64,000 bases of DNA, taken from positions 705,486-769,485 of the forward strand of contig NZ_JACYXJ010000001.1 of the NCBI RefSeq assembly GCF_014842925.1, read 5' to 3'. The notes beneath the pieces were generated by a model, which saw only the letters and a list, made by a program, of their open reading frames with translations, did no database searches and had not been told where the DNA came from. The DNA comes from Roseibium polysiphoniae. Its GTDB lineage: Bacteria; Pseudomonadota; Alphaproteobacteria; Rhizobiales; Stappiaceae. The position numbers and the translations under genes are program-made. This document shows, piece by piece, positions 20,522-30,300 of this stretch (position 1 is the stretch's first letter; each line of letters starts with the position of its first letter).

Positions 20522-22741
20522 ATGAACGAGAGCGTCGATCTATCAAAGGCAGTTGAGGCCTCGGCGAACGCCCCCAACTCTCTGACGACGGATCCGGGAA
20601 CCGAGATCAGCGATCTTGCAAATTCTCCCGCGCGGTTCATGAACCGGGAATTGTCGTGGCTTCAATTCAATCACCGGGTGCTCGAAGAAGCGATGAACCG
20701 CAACCATCCGCTTCTTGAGCGCGTGCGGTTCCTCTCCATTTCAGCGAACAATCTCGATGAGTTCTTCATGGTTCGCGTTGCGGGCCTACGCGGTCAGCAA
20801 AGAGCGGACGTGACCCATCGTTCGGATGATGGTCTCGGACCGGCCGAGCAGCTCGAAAAGATCTCCGAGGCAGTGCGCGGTCTTCAGGCTTCGCAGCAGT
20901 CGATCTGGCGTGAGCTCAGGACCGAAGTTGCGGAAAAGGGCATCGAGATCCTCGACACCCGGACCATCAGTGATGAGGACCGGTCGTGGCTTGAAGACTA
21001 TTTCCTGTCCTACATTTTCCCGGTGCTGACGCCGCTGGCGATTGATCCGGCTCACCCGTTCCCCTTCATTCCAAATCTTGGTTTTTCGATCGTCTTCCAG
21101 CTGGCGCCTGTCGGTGGCGGGCGCGGGATGATCGCATTGCTCCGCATTCCCGGTCAGATCGCACGCTTCGTTCAGCTGCCGAACGGTGCGGAAGGGGCAA
21201 CCCGCTTCGTGGCGATTGAACGCGTGATCGGCCTTTTCATTGGAAGGCTCTTCCCGGGTTACGAGATCCTTGGAAAAGGCGCCTTTCGCGTCATCCGTGA
21301 CAGCGACCTGGAAATCGAGGAAGAAGCAGAGGACCTGGTGCGCCTGTTCGAAAGCGCATTGAAACGCCGCCGTCGCGGTTCGGTCATCCGTCTCGAGATC
21401 CAGGACACAACGCCGCCAGCGCTGCGTGAATTCGTCGCCAGCGCGCTTGATGTGGAAGACCATGAGATCTTCCTCGCTGACGGCCTTCTTGCGCTCAACA
21501 ATCTGTCCCAGCTGGTCGACCTTGAACGCAATGACCTCAAGTTTGAGCCCTATACGGCCCGTTTCCCAGAGCGGATCCGCGAGCATGGTGGTAATTGTTT
21601 TGCGGCGATCCGGCAGAAGGACATCGTCGTCCATCACCCTTACGAATCCTTCGATGTGGTCGTTCAATATCTGCGGCAGGCGGCGCAGGATCCCGATGTC
21701 GTCGCGATCAAGCAAACGCTCTATCGCACATCAAACAACTCGCCCATCGTCAAGGCTCTGGCCGAGGCAGCAGAAGCTGGCAAGTCGGTGACCGCCCTTG
21801 TCGAGTTGAAGGCCCGCTTTGACGAAGCGGCCAACATCAAATGGGCACGCGATCTGGAACGCGCCGGTGTTCAGGTGGTCTTCGGCTTTATCGAGCTGAA
21901 GACCCACTCGAAGCTGTCCATGGTGGTTCGCCGTGAACACGGTGAGCTCAAGACCTATTGCCACATCGGCACTGGCAACTATCACCCGATCACCGCTCGG
22001 ATTTACGAGGATCTGTCGTTCTTCACCGACGATCCGAACATCGCCCAGGAAGCAGCACGCGTTTTCAACTACATCACCGGTTATGCCGAGCCCGCGGAAT
22101 TGAAGGCTCTTGCGGTATCTCCGGTCAATTTGCGCTCGCGTATGCTGGAGTTGACAGAGGCCGAGATTGGCCATGCCAAGGCGGGACGCCCGGCGCAGAT
22201 CTGGATGAAGATGAACTCACTCGTCGATCCCCAGATCATCGACGCGCTCTACCGCGCCAGTGAAGCCGGCGTTCAGATCGATCTGATCATCCGCGGAATT
22301 TGCTGTCTCCGCCCGGGCATTCCAGGCCTGTCGGAGAATATCCGGGTGAAGTCCATCGTTGGACGTTTTCTTGAGCATTCGCGGATCTTCTGTTTTGGCA
22401 ATGGGCACGGTCTGCCGTCGCCGCAGGCGCATGTTTACATCGGTTCCGCAGATCTGATGCCGCGCAACATCGACCGCAGGGTAGAGGTTCTGGTGCCGCT
22501 GCAGACCGCAACGGTGCACGAACAGGTCCTCGATCAGATCATGGTCGCAAACCTCAAGGACAACCAGCAAAGCTGGCGCATCCTGCCAGACGGCAGCCAT
22601 GAACGGGTTGTTCCCGCGCCGAGCGAAGAGCCCTTCAACGCCCATCGCTATTTCATGACAAATCCGTCACTGTCCGGTCGTGGAAAGTCGCTCAAGAGCG
22701 ATCGCCCGCGTCCGTTTCTAAAGCGCCCGGAACGGGGCTAA
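20522..22741 (+). CDS. ppk: polyphosphate kinase 1
   Basis: A 739-residue PPK1. It shows ...[20 protein letters not shown] and [18 protein letters not shown] at the start, the catalytic half with [15 protein letters not shown] and [17 protein letters not shown], and ...[11 protein letters not shown] holding the autophosphorylated His. It makes polyphosphate from ATP reversibly. The ATG at 20522 follows GAAGGAG; a longer reading from 20420 lacks a site. It is followed after 17 bp by ppx. Confidence 0.96.
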   Translation: MNESVDLSKAVEASANAPNSLTTDPGTEISDLANSPARFMNRELSWLQFNHRVLEEAMNRNHPLLERVRFLSISANNLDEFFMVRVAGLRGQQRADVTHRSDDGLGPAEQLEKISEAVRGLQASQQSIWRELRTEVAEKGIEILDTRTISDEDRSWLEDYFLSYIFPVLTPLAIDPAHPFPFIPNLGFSIVFQLAPVGGGRGMIALLRIPGQIARFVQLPNGAEGATRFVAIERVIGLFIGRLFPGYEILGKGAFRVIRDSDLEIEEEAEDLVRLFESALKRRRRGSVIRLEIQDTTPPALREFVASALDVEDHEIFLADGLLALNNLSQLVDLERNDLKFEPYTARFPERIREHGGNCFAAIRQKDIVVHHPYESFDVVVQYLRQAAQDPDVVAIKQTLYRTSNNSPIVKALAEAAEAGKSVTALVELKARFDEAANIKWARDLERAGVQVVFGFIELKTHSKLSMVVRREHGELKTYCHIGTGNYHPITARIYEDLSFFTDDPNIAQEAARVFNYITGYAEPAELKALAVSPVNLRSRMLELTEAEIGHAKAGRPAQIWMKMNSLVDPQIIDALYRASEAGVQIDLIIRGICCLRPGIPGLSENIRVKSIVGRFLEHSRIFCFGNGHGLPSPQAHVYIGSADLMPRNIDRRVEVLVPLQTATVHEQVLDQIMVANLKDNQQSWRILPDGSHERVVPAPSEEPFNAHRYFMTNPSLSGRGKSLKSDRPRPFLKRPERG

Positions 22742-22758
22742 GGCGAAAATTGGACGAA

Positions 22759-24285
22759 ATGACTGATCGTTTTTCTCCGGCCCGGGGTCGGCTCAATGGC
22801 TCAGGTCCCATCGCTGTGGTCGACATCGGGTCCAACTCCGTGCGTTTGGTCGTCTATGAGCGCAAGGCGCGGACGCCGACCATGCTCTTCAACGAAAAAG
22901 TGCTCGCAGGATTGGGCCGAGGCATCGCCGCAACTGGCCGGCTTTCCGATGAATCGGTTCAACTCGCGCTCGGTGCTCTGGACCGCTTTCGCGCGCTGTC
23001 AGATCACATCGGGGTTCAGGAGACCCATGTAATTGCCACTGCCGCCGCGCGTGATGCGGAAAACGGGGCGGAATTCGTTGCGCGCGTGGAAGAGGTCCTG
23101 GGCGAACCCGTTCGGATCCTCAACGGCAACGAAGAGGCCTATTATTCCGCTCTTGGTGTCGTCGCCGGTTTCTGGGAACCGCGCGGCATCGTCGGCGATA
23201 TGGGCGGCGGCAGTCTGGAGCTTGTGCAATTGGCCGGCGACAAACCGGGCAAGGGCACCACGTTTCCGCTTGGCGGCCTGCGCATTCAGGAAGAGGCGGA
23301 CGGCAAGATCTCCAAGGCGCAGAAAATCGCCGAGGAATGCCTGTCCAACTACAAGTGGCCGGATATGGCCGATGGCGAGCGCGTATTTTATGCGGTCGGC
23401 GGTACCTGGCGCTCTCTTGCACGGCTGCACCAGCAGCAGAAGAAATATCCGCTCCACGTGATGCACAACTACGAGATCGACGGCGAGGAGGCCATTGCCT
23501 TCTGCAAGTCGCTGCAGAAGGTCAACCTGGAAGGCGTCGATTCAGCCGAGGTCGTGTCCAAGCAGCGCCGTGCACTCGTGCCCTTTGGCGCTGTCGTGCT
23601 GGAACAGATCCTGCGCTCCATGCGTGCTGACAAGGTCGTCTTGTCGGCCACAGGCGTGCGTGAGGGACTTCTGCATGAAAAGCTGCCAGCGGAAATCCAG
23701 GCGCAGGATCCGGTGATCGAGGCGGCCCGGGAGCTGTCGATTTTGCGCGCTCGCTCGCCGGAACACGCAGAGGAACTGATTGCGTGGACGGACGGTATTT
23801 TCGACGCACTCGAGATCGAGGAGACGGAACAGGAGCGGCATTTGCGCCATGCGGCGTGTCTTTTGTCCGACATCGGCTGGCGTGCTCATCCTGACTACCG
23901 GGGCGAGCAGAGCCTCAACATTATCTCCAATGCCGCCTTTGTCGGGTTGGATCATGCCGCACGTGCCTATCTGGCGGCCTCCGTCTTCTATCGCCACCAG
24001 GGCCTGAACGAGGACGGGCTTTCACCTGTGATCCGCAAGCTGTCGACAGAGCGTCTGAGCCAGCGCGCGCGGATCCTGGGCGCGGCCCTTCGGGTGGCGT
24101 CCCTGTTGAGTGCCTCAATGCCAGGGGTCTTGCCGCAGACATCCGTTCTGGCAGACGATGAAATGGTTATCCTGCGTCTTCCGGCCAATCTGTCGACCTT
24201 TGAAGGCGAGCGTCTGCGCAAGCGTCTCGGGCAATTTGCCAAGCTTATCGGCTCGAAAGGCATGATCGCCGTGCTGCCGACATAA
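22759..24285 (+). CDS. ppx: exopolyphosphatase
   Basis: A 508-residue member of the Ppx/GppA family with ASKHA ATPase motifs: VVDIGSNSVRLVVYE near the start and GDMGGGSLELVQL in the middle; the C-terminal half is HD-like (LRHAACLLSDIGWRAHPDYRG). It hydrolyses polyphosphate or pppGpp. The ATG at 22759 is preferred over a TTG at 22750. Pairing with ppk shows a polyphosphate operon. Confidence 0.94.
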   Translation: MTDRFSPARGRLNGSGPIAVVDIGSNSVRLVVYERKARTPTMLFNEKVLAGLGRGIAATGRLSDESVQLALGALDRFRALSDHIGVQETHVIATAAARDAENGAEFVARVEEVLGEPVRILNGNEEAYYSALGVVAGFWEPRGIVGDMGGGSLELVQLAGDKPGKGTTFPLGGLRIQEEADGKISKAQKIAEECLSNYKWPDMADGERVFYAVGGTWRSLARLHQQQKKYPLHVMHNYEIDGEEAIAFCKSLQKVNLEGVDSAEVVSKQRRALVPFGAVVLEQILRSMRADKVVLSATGVREGLLHEKLPAEIQAQDPVIEAARELSILRARSPEHAEELIAWTDGIFDALEIEETEQERHLRHAACLLSDIGWRAHPDYRGEQSLNIISNAAFVGLDHAARAYLAASVFYRHQGLNEDGLSPVIRKLSTERLSQRARILGAALRVASLLSASMPGVLPQTSVLADDEMVILRLPANLSTFEGERLRKRLGQFAKLIGSKGMIAVLPT

Positions 24286-24314
24286 ACGCAGCTGGATCTC
24301 GCTGAGCCACTGAC

Positions 24315-24342
24315 AAAAAACGCGCCATCTGGCGCGTTTTTT
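24315..24342. terminator. bidirectional terminator between ppx and rnd
   Basis: AAAAAACGCGCCA-TC-TGGCGCGTTTTTT is a perfect 13-bp inverted repeat lying between two convergent genes; it can act on both strands. Confidence 0.92.
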
Positions 24343-24362
24343 GTTTCAACTGTTGGAAAGTG

Positions 24363-25538
24363 CTACTCAGCCGCTTCTGCGTTTTCCGGCTGCTGTTCGA
24401 TCGCAACGATCTGGCGGTCGCGGAAGGCCAGAGCCACTTCGCCGCGTTTCAGCTTCAGCGCGGTTTCTCCGAAGAGTTCCAGGCGCCAGCCCTTCATGGC
24501 CGCAACATCGGCGTGATCGTCGGCCGCGATCTTTTCAAGGTCATCGACCGTGGCAATCACCTTGGATGCAACGCCATGGGCCTCGCTAACGAGCTTCAAC
24601 AGCACCTTGAGAAGGTCGACCGCAGCGGCGGATCCGTCGGGCGCCTGGCGGCCCTTGGGCAGCTTGGGCAGCTCGTCCCGCGGAATGGCCATGGCGCGTT
24701 TGACGGCCTTGAGGATTTCATCTGCCGATTTGGACCGCTCGAAGCCGCGCGGAATTGTCCGCAGTCGGCCGAGAGCCTCCGCAGTTTGCGGCTGCTGGGC
24801 AGCGACCTCATAGATGGCGTCGTCCTTCAGCACCCTGCTGCGCGGCACATCCCGACCCTGGGCTTCGGTTTCGCGCCAGGCGGCAACTTCCATCATGACG
24901 GCCAGCTCGATGGGCTTGCGCACCCGCATCTTGAGCCGCTGCCAGGCATTGGCGGGCTCCGTATGATAGGTGCCTTCCGAGGTGAGAATTTTCATCTCGT
25001 CCTCGACCCAATGGCTGCGGTTTTGCTCTGCCAGGTTGGCCTTCAGGAACTGATAGGCATCGCGCAGGTGTGTTACGTCAGCCAGGGCATAGTCCAGCTG
25101 CTTCTGGGTCAGCGGGCGGCGCGCCCAATCGGTAAAGCGTGAGGATTTGTCGATCCGTGCGCCCGTGACCTTGTAGATCAGCTGGTCGTAAGAGATCGAG
25201 TCGCCGAAGCCGCAGACCATTGCCGCAACCTGCGTGTCAAAAAGAGGCGCGGGTATCAGACCGCCCAACTTGAAGACGATCTCGATGTCCTGGCGTGCGG
25301 CATGAAACACCTTTGTCAGGCTCTCGTCGCGCATAAGCGCGAAAAACGGCTCGAGATCCAATCCGTCCGCAAGGGCGTCAACAATGAAGGCCATGTCCGG
25401 ACCAGCCATCTGAATGACGCAAAGTTTCGGCCAGAAAGTCGTTTCTCGCAAAAATTCTGTGTCGACCGTGACATAGTCGTGGGCGGCGAGGCGCTCGCAA
25501 GCGTTGGCGAGTTCTGTTGTATTCGTAATCACATGCAT
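24363..25538 (-). CDS. rnd: ribonuclease D
   Basis: A 391-residue DEDD exonuclease. The first motif is visible as VTVDTEFLRETTFWPKLCVIQ (Asp and Glu); the second as HAARQDIEIV; the third as YALADVTHLRDAY. An HRDC-like helical region follows (RDVPRSRVLKDDAIYEVAAQQP). It trims tRNA 3' ends. Convergent with ppx across a shared terminator. The last residues are Ala/Glu-rich. Confidence 0.94.
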   Translation of the reverse strand: MHVITNTTELANACERLAAHDYVTVDTEFLRETTFWPKLCVIQMAGPDMAFIVDALADGLDLEPFFALMRDESLTKVFHAARQDIEIVFKLGGLIPAPLFDTQVAAMVCGFGDSISYDQLIYKVTGARIDKSSRFTDWARRPLTQKQLDYALADVTHLRDAYQFLKANLAEQNRSHWVEDEMKILTSEGTYHTEPANAWQRLKMRVRKPIELAVMMEVAAWRETEAQGRDVPRSRVLKDDAIYEVAAQQPQTAEALGRLRTIPRGFERSKSADEILKAVKRAMAIPRDELPKLPKGRQAPDGSAAAVDLLKVLLKLVSEAHGVASKVIATVDDLEKIAADDHADVAAMKGWRLELFGETALKLKRGEVALAFRDRQIVAIEQQPENAEAAE

Positions 25539-25763
25539 GGTGATCGGGAGCTATATCGCAGTCTCGCCACTTTGTCGCCACGAAATCGCGGGGGAAGGCT
25601 TGGTCTTTGGTCGTGGAGGTGCAATAAGTGCGCTTATTGTAACTCTGCACAGGAACTGTTGCATGAAGGCGACAGGCGAATAAGCGCTAACGGGTCAGCT
25701 GCTTGACGGTGACAGGGGCTTGGGGCCGGCTCGAAACGAACAGGGAAAAGAGGGAACTGGCAT

Positions 25764-26390
25764 ATGCGTAAGATACTGGTTGTCAACTCCAAAGGGGGCT
25801 GCGGCAAGACCACTCTGGCGACGAACCTCGCGGTTTCCTTTGCTGCACGCGGCGCAGATGTGGCGCTGGCTGACGCGGATCGACAAAAGTCATCTCTCGA
25901 ATGGGTCAAGCGCCGCAGCAAGTCGATGGCGCCGATCAAGGCGCTCAACTGGGCCAAGGCGGAAAACATCGGCGAAGACAAGGGCAGGGATCTCGATGTG
26001 ATCATCATCGACGGACCCGGAGGATTGCGGAGTGAGTTGGCCAAGTCCCTGATTGCGGAAGCCAGCGACATCGTCGTGCCTGTCTTGCCCTCCGTCTTTG
26101 ATTGGGATGCGACCTTAAAGTTTCTGGATGGCATCTCCGAGGTGAAGCGGGTGCGCAAGGGCAAGGCGGACATCCATGTGATCGCCAACCGGGTCAACCG
26201 TCGTTCCACGCAGCTTGGCGACCTTGAAGAGACCCTGTCTGAAAAGGGGTATCCGGTGCTGTGCCGCATTGGCGATCGCGTTATTTACGCACGCGAAGCA
26301 GCCCGCGGGAGCGGCATTTTTGACTACAAGGACACGGCCTCTGCGGATGTCCGGAGCCAATGGCATCCATTGCTGCAGGCGCTGGATTGA
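25764..26390 (+). CDS. ParA/MinD-like ATPase, chromosomal orphan
   Basis: A 208-residue P-loop ATPase with the deviant Walker A SKGGCGKTT (signature Lys10, P-loop Lys15), the ADADRQKSSLEW switch segment and VIIIDGPGG as Walker B. It is the size of a minimal ParA. No ParB partner or parS-like repeat lies nearby, so it may position a protein cluster or be an orphan chromosome-borne member. It stands alone between rnd (divergent) and aspS. Confidence 0.85.
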   Translation: MRKILVVNSKGGCGKTTLATNLAVSFAARGADVALADADRQKSSLEWVKRRSKSMAPIKALNWAKAENIGEDKGRDLDVIIIDGPGGLRSELAKSLIAEASDIVVPVLPSVFDWDATLKFLDGISEVKRVRKGKADIHVIANRVNRRSTQLGDLEETLSEKGYPVLCRIGDRVIYAREAARGSGIFDYKDTASADVRSQWHPLLQALD

Positions 26391-26563
26391 TTCGGCCCCG
26401 GTCGATCAGGTCGATGTATCTTTACCCAAGCGGTCAATAAGCTGGCCGTTTATGGCTCGGTCCCTTGACTTTGCCCCGCTGACGTGGCTTTTCCAGCCGA
26501 CGTAGCCTGCCATCCGGCAGAGGCGACAAGATCCCATTGGCTTTTGAAACTGTCGAGGAATTC

Positions 26564-28345
26564 ATGCATCCCTACCGTAGTCACACGTGCGGCGACTTGC
26601 GCGCAACCCATGTCGGCGAAACCACTCGCCTGTCCGGTTGGGTCCACCGCGTCCGCGATCACGGAGGTCTGCTCTTCATCGATTTACGTGACCATTACGG
26701 TGTCACGCAGTGTGTGATCGATCCTGATTCCAAGGCTTTCAAGCTGGCTGAAACTGTTCGTTCGGAGTGGTGCATTCGCATCGACGGCGATGTGAAGAAG
26801 CGCACGGACGAGACCATCAACCCGGACATTGGCACCGGCGAAGTCGAGATCTTCATTCGGGACATGGAAGTGCTTGGCGCGGCGAAAGAGCTGCCGCTGC
26901 CGGTCTTTGGCGACCTGGATTATCCCGAAGAAGTCCGCCTGAAGTACCGCTACCTCGATCTGCGGCGCGAGAAACTCCACAACAACATCATGCTGCGCTC
27001 CAATGTGGTTGCGGATCTGCGTCAGCGTATGTGGGACATCGGCTTCAACGAATTCCAGACACCGATCATCACCGCGTCGTCGCCTGAAGGGGCACGAGAC
27101 TTCCTCGTGCCGTCCCGTCTGCATCCGGGCAAGTTTTACGCTCTTCCGCAGGCCCCTCAGCAGTTCAAGCAGCTGATCATGGTGTCGGGCTTCGACAAGT
27201 ATTTCCAGATCGCGCCCTGTTTCCGCGATGAAGACCCACGGGCCGACCGCTCGCCAACCGATTTCTACCAGCTCGATCTCGAGATGTCCTATGTCACCCA
27301 GCAGGACGTTTTCGACACCATCGAGCCGGTGCTGGCTGGCTGTTTCGAAAAATTCGGCGGCGGCCGTCCTGTCAATCGGAACTGGCCGCAAATCTCCTAC
27401 AAGGACGCGGCGCTCTGGTACGGCAGCGACAAGCCGGATCTGCGCAACCCGATCAAGATGCAGGTCGTTTCGGAGCACTTCGAAGATTCCGGCTTTGCGA
27501 TCTTCGCAAACCTTCTCAAGCAGGAAGGCACGGAAGTTCGCGCGATCCCTGCGCCGACAGGTGGCAGCCGCAAGTTCTGTGACCGCATGAACAAGTTTGC
27601 CCAGGGCGAAGGCCTTCCGGGTATGGGCTATATCTTCTGGCGCAAGGCGGAAGACGGCTCCATGGAAGCCGCAGGTCCGCTGGCAAAGAACATTGGTCCG
27701 GAGCGGACAGAAGCTATCCGCCAGCAGCTTGGTCTCGAAGTCGGCGACGCAGCCTTCTTCCTCGGCGGCAAGCCGAAGGCCTTCCAGACCGTTGCCGGCA
27801 AGGCCCGTGTCATCATCGGAGAAGAGTTGGGTCTGACAGATCTCGACAAGTTCGAGTTCGCCTGGATTGTCGACTTCCCGATCTATGAAAAGGATGAGGA
27901 CACCGGCGAGATCGATTTCGAGCACAACCCGTTCTCCATGCCTCAGGGCGGGATGGAAGCGCTTGAAGGTGATCCCCTGGAAGTCCTGGGCTACCAGTAC
28001 GATCTGGCCTGTAACGGTCACGAGCTGGTCTCCGGTGCGATCCGGAACCACAAGCCGGAGATCATGTACAAGGCTTTCGAGATTGCCGGCTATGGCAAGG
28101 AAGAAGTTGAAAAGCGCTTCGGCGGCATGGTCACAGCCTTTCAGTATGGTGCGCCCCCCCACGGCGGTTGCGCGGCCGGGATTGACCGGATTGTCATGCT
28201 GCTGGCCAATGAGGCGAACATCCGTGAGGTCATCATGTTCCCGATGAACCAGAAGGCGGAAGACCTGATGATGAACGCACCATCGGATCCGCAGGCGGCC
28301 CAGCTGCGTGAGCTTCATCTGCGTCTGAACCTGCCAGAAAGCTGA
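26564..28345 (+). CDS. aspS: aspartyl-tRNA synthetase
   Basis: A 593-residue class II synthetase. It starts [19 protein letters not shown], the usual alphaproteobacterial N-terminus, with an OB-fold anticodon domain to about residue 110. Motif 2 is seen as [25 protein letters not shown], and motif 3 as [19 protein letters not shown] near the C-terminus. It charges tRNA-Asp and, in bacteria lacking AsnRS, also tRNA-Asn. A start nine codons upstream (TTG) is less likely. Confidence 0.97.
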   Translation: MHPYRSHTCGDLRATHVGETTRLSGWVHRVRDHGGLLFIDLRDHYGVTQCVIDPDSKAFKLAETVRSEWCIRIDGDVKKRTDETINPDIGTGEVEIFIRDMEVLGAAKELPLPVFGDLDYPEEVRLKYRYLDLRREKLHNNIMLRSNVVADLRQRMWDIGFNEFQTPIITASSPEGARDFLVPSRLHPGKFYALPQAPQQFKQLIMVSGFDKYFQIAPCFRDEDPRADRSPTDFYQLDLEMSYVTQQDVFDTIEPVLAGCFEKFGGGRPVNRNWPQISYKDAALWYGSDKPDLRNPIKMQVVSEHFEDSGFAIFANLLKQEGTEVRAIPAPTGGSRKFCDRMNKFAQGEGLPGMGYIFWRKAEDGSMEAAGPLAKNIGPERTEAIRQQLGLEVGDAAFFLGGKPKAFQTVAGKARVIIGEELGLTDLDKFEFAWIVDFPIYEKDEDTGEIDFEHNPFSMPQGGMEALEGDPLEVLGYQYDLACNGHELVSGAIRNHKPEIMYKAFEIAGYGKEEVEKRFGGMVTAFQYGAPPHGGCAAGIDRIVMLLANEANIREVIMFPMNQKAEDLMMNAPSDPQAAQLRELHLRLNLPES

Positions 28346-28454
28346 GTATCGGCAGGGATAGCTGACGGGCAGAAAGCTGCCTGAACAGCTGGCGCCCTGA
28401 GGCCGATCCGCTTATATGGGGCAAGTCAGATGATTTGGCCGATGAATATCTCGA

Positions 28455-28476
28455 GGGCCGGGAAACCGGCCCTTTT
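28455..28476 (+). terminator. terminator between aspS and the ABC exporter gene
   Basis: GGGCCGG-GAAA-CCGGCCC followed by TTTT, 110 bp after the aspS stop. It lies only 42 bp before the chosen start of the next gene, so that gene's promoter must overlap it, lie just after it, or depend on read-through. Confidence 0.8.
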
Positions 28477-28517
28477 GCTTGAAAGAGACAATTTTGCTTA
28501 ATCCAGCCAAGTGGCAG

Positions 28518-30284
28518 ATGTTGAACGATCCGGACGGGTCCGTGCAGTTGATCAAGCGGCTGATCCGCGAGAACGCTCGCGAATATGCCAGCCGTTATGT
28601 CCTTGCCTTTATTTTCATGGGCCTTGTCGCGGCCTCGACGGCTGCGAGTGTCTGGATCCTCCGTGATGTGATCAACGAGGTTTTCATCAATCGCGACAAG
28701 CAGATGATCTACGTCATCGCCCTGTCTGTGATGGCAATTTTCTTGGTCAAGGGGGGCGCTGCCTACGGACAAATGCTGGTTCTGGGCCGTATTGGAAATG
28801 CGATTGTCGCGAAGTTACAAAAAAAGCTGTTCAAGCACATGTCGGAGCAGGATATTTCCTACTTCGACAAGACTGGGTTCGGTGACATCGCCGTGCGCAT
28901 CAGTCGTGGTGCAACGGACACCAGATCGGTCATCGACACCGTTGTCATCGCACTAGGCCGCGACGTGTTGACGGTGATTGCTCTTGTTACCGTGATGATC
29001 ATTCAGGATCCGCTCCTGAGCGGCTTTGCCCTTCTCGTGATGCCGCCTGCGGTGCTCGGCGTTGGCGTCCTGATCCGACGCGTGCGCAAATACGCAAAAA
29101 TGCAGTTCGTTTCCAGTACACAGATCATGTCGGCCCTGCAGGAAACGATCCGCGGTATTCGCGTCGTCAAGGCTTTTGGCGTCGAGCCGACGATGCAGGG
29201 GCGAATGAATAATGCAGTCTCGGATGTGGAGCGGCAGTCAAACAAGATTGTGTCGCTCACCGCTCGGACGTCGCCCCTGATGGATACGTTGGCCGGTTTC
29301 GCAATTGCTCTGGTCATTCTCTATGGCGGCTATTCCGTCGTCGAGCGCCAGCAGGATCCAGGCGCCTTCTTCTCGTTTATTGCAGCGCTCCTGATGGCGT
29401 ATGATCCCGCGCGCCGTCTCGCCCGTTTGCAGGTCAACCTCAACAATAGCCTTGTCGGCGTCAGGTTGATGTATGAGCTGATCGATGACGTTCCCGTGCT
29501 CAAGGACAACCCCACGTCCACGGATCTTGTTGTGAGCGAGGGAGAGGTCCGGTTCGAGGATGTGCATTTTGCCTATGGCGAAAGCGCGGCCCTCAACGGC
29601 CTGACGCTGACCGCCGAAGCCGGGCGGACAACAGCGCTGGTTGGCGCATCCGGGGCAGGGAAGTCCACCCTGTTCAGTTTGATTGAGAGGTTTTACGCGC
29701 CTCAAAGCGGCCAAGTGCTTGTCGACGGTCAGGACCTGGCGAATGTGCGCATTGCCTCTTTGAGGGCGAACATCGCCTTTGTGACCCAGGATACCTTCCT
29801 GTTTGACGGGTCACTGCGGGAAAACATTGCTGTTGGACGGCCGGATGCGTCGGAGGAAGACATCATTCGGGCTTCCCGAGACGCCAACGCCCATGAGTTT
29901 ATCATGTCCCTGCCTGGTGGATATGAGGCCTCGGCGGGCGAAGGCGGGGGGAACCTTTCCGGAGGCCAGCGCCAGCGTATTGCCATTGCACGCGCGATGC
30001 TGCGCGACGCTCCGATCCTCCTGCTCGATGAGGCGACCTCTGCCCTTGATGCAGAATCCGAGGCCAAGGTGCAGACCGCATTGACCCGCCTGATGGAAGG
30101 ACGGACCACCTTGGTGATCGCGCATCGCCTTTCGACGGTGCGCCATGCCGATCAGATCCACGTCCTTGACAAGGGGAAGCTGGTCGAGAGCGGCACACAC
30201 GCCAGCCTCTATGCCCATGACGGCATCTATCGCCGTTTGTGCGACCTGCAATTTCAGGAGCAGACCAAGCAGGACGCCGGTTAA
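28518..30284 (+). CDS. MsbA-like ABC exporter (fused permease and ATPase)
   Basis: A 588-residue half-transporter. Residues 1 to about 310 hold six membrane segments; the nucleotide-binding domain follows with Walker A GASGAGKST, signature NLSGGQRQR and Walker B ILLLDEATSALD. It resembles lipid A or drug exporters of the MsbA type; the cargo cannot be told. I chose the ATG at 28518 (MLNDPDGSVQ). A TTG at 28479 would add 13 residues but would begin 3 bp after the terminator T run. No strong ribosome-binding site precedes either start. Confidence 0.87.
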   Translation: MLNDPDGSVQLIKRLIRENAREYASRYVLAFIFMGLVAASTAASVWILRDVINEVFINRDKQMIYVIALSVMAIFLVKGGAAYGQMLVLGRIGNAIVAKLQKKLFKHMSEQDISYFDKTGFGDIAVRISRGATDTRSVIDTVVIALGRDVLTVIALVTVMIIQDPLLSGFALLVMPPAVLGVGVLIRRVRKYAKMQFVSSTQIMSALQETIRGIRVVKAFGVEPTMQGRMNNAVSDVERQSNKIVSLTARTSPLMDTLAGFAIALVILYGGYSVVERQQDPGAFFSFIAALLMAYDPARRLARLQVNLNNSLVGVRLMYELIDDVPVLKDNPTSTDLVVSEGEVRFEDVHFAYGESAALNGLTLTAEAGRTTALVGASGAGKSTLFSLIERFYAPQSGQVLVDGQDLANVRIASLRANIAFVTQDTFLFDGSLRENIAVGRPDASEEDIIRASRDANAHEFIMSLPGGYEASAGEGGGNLSGGQRQRIAIARAMLRDAPILLLDEATSALDAESEAKVQTALTRLMEGRTTLVIAHRLSTVRHADQIHVLDKGKLVESGTHASLYAHDGIYRRLCDLQFQEQTKQDAG

Positions 30285-30300
30285 ACCCCGCCGTTCTGCA

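Noticed and set aside
26684..28318. 544-codon minus-strand frame over aspS
   Set aside because: Antisense shadow of a strongly conserved synthetase in a GC-rich genome.
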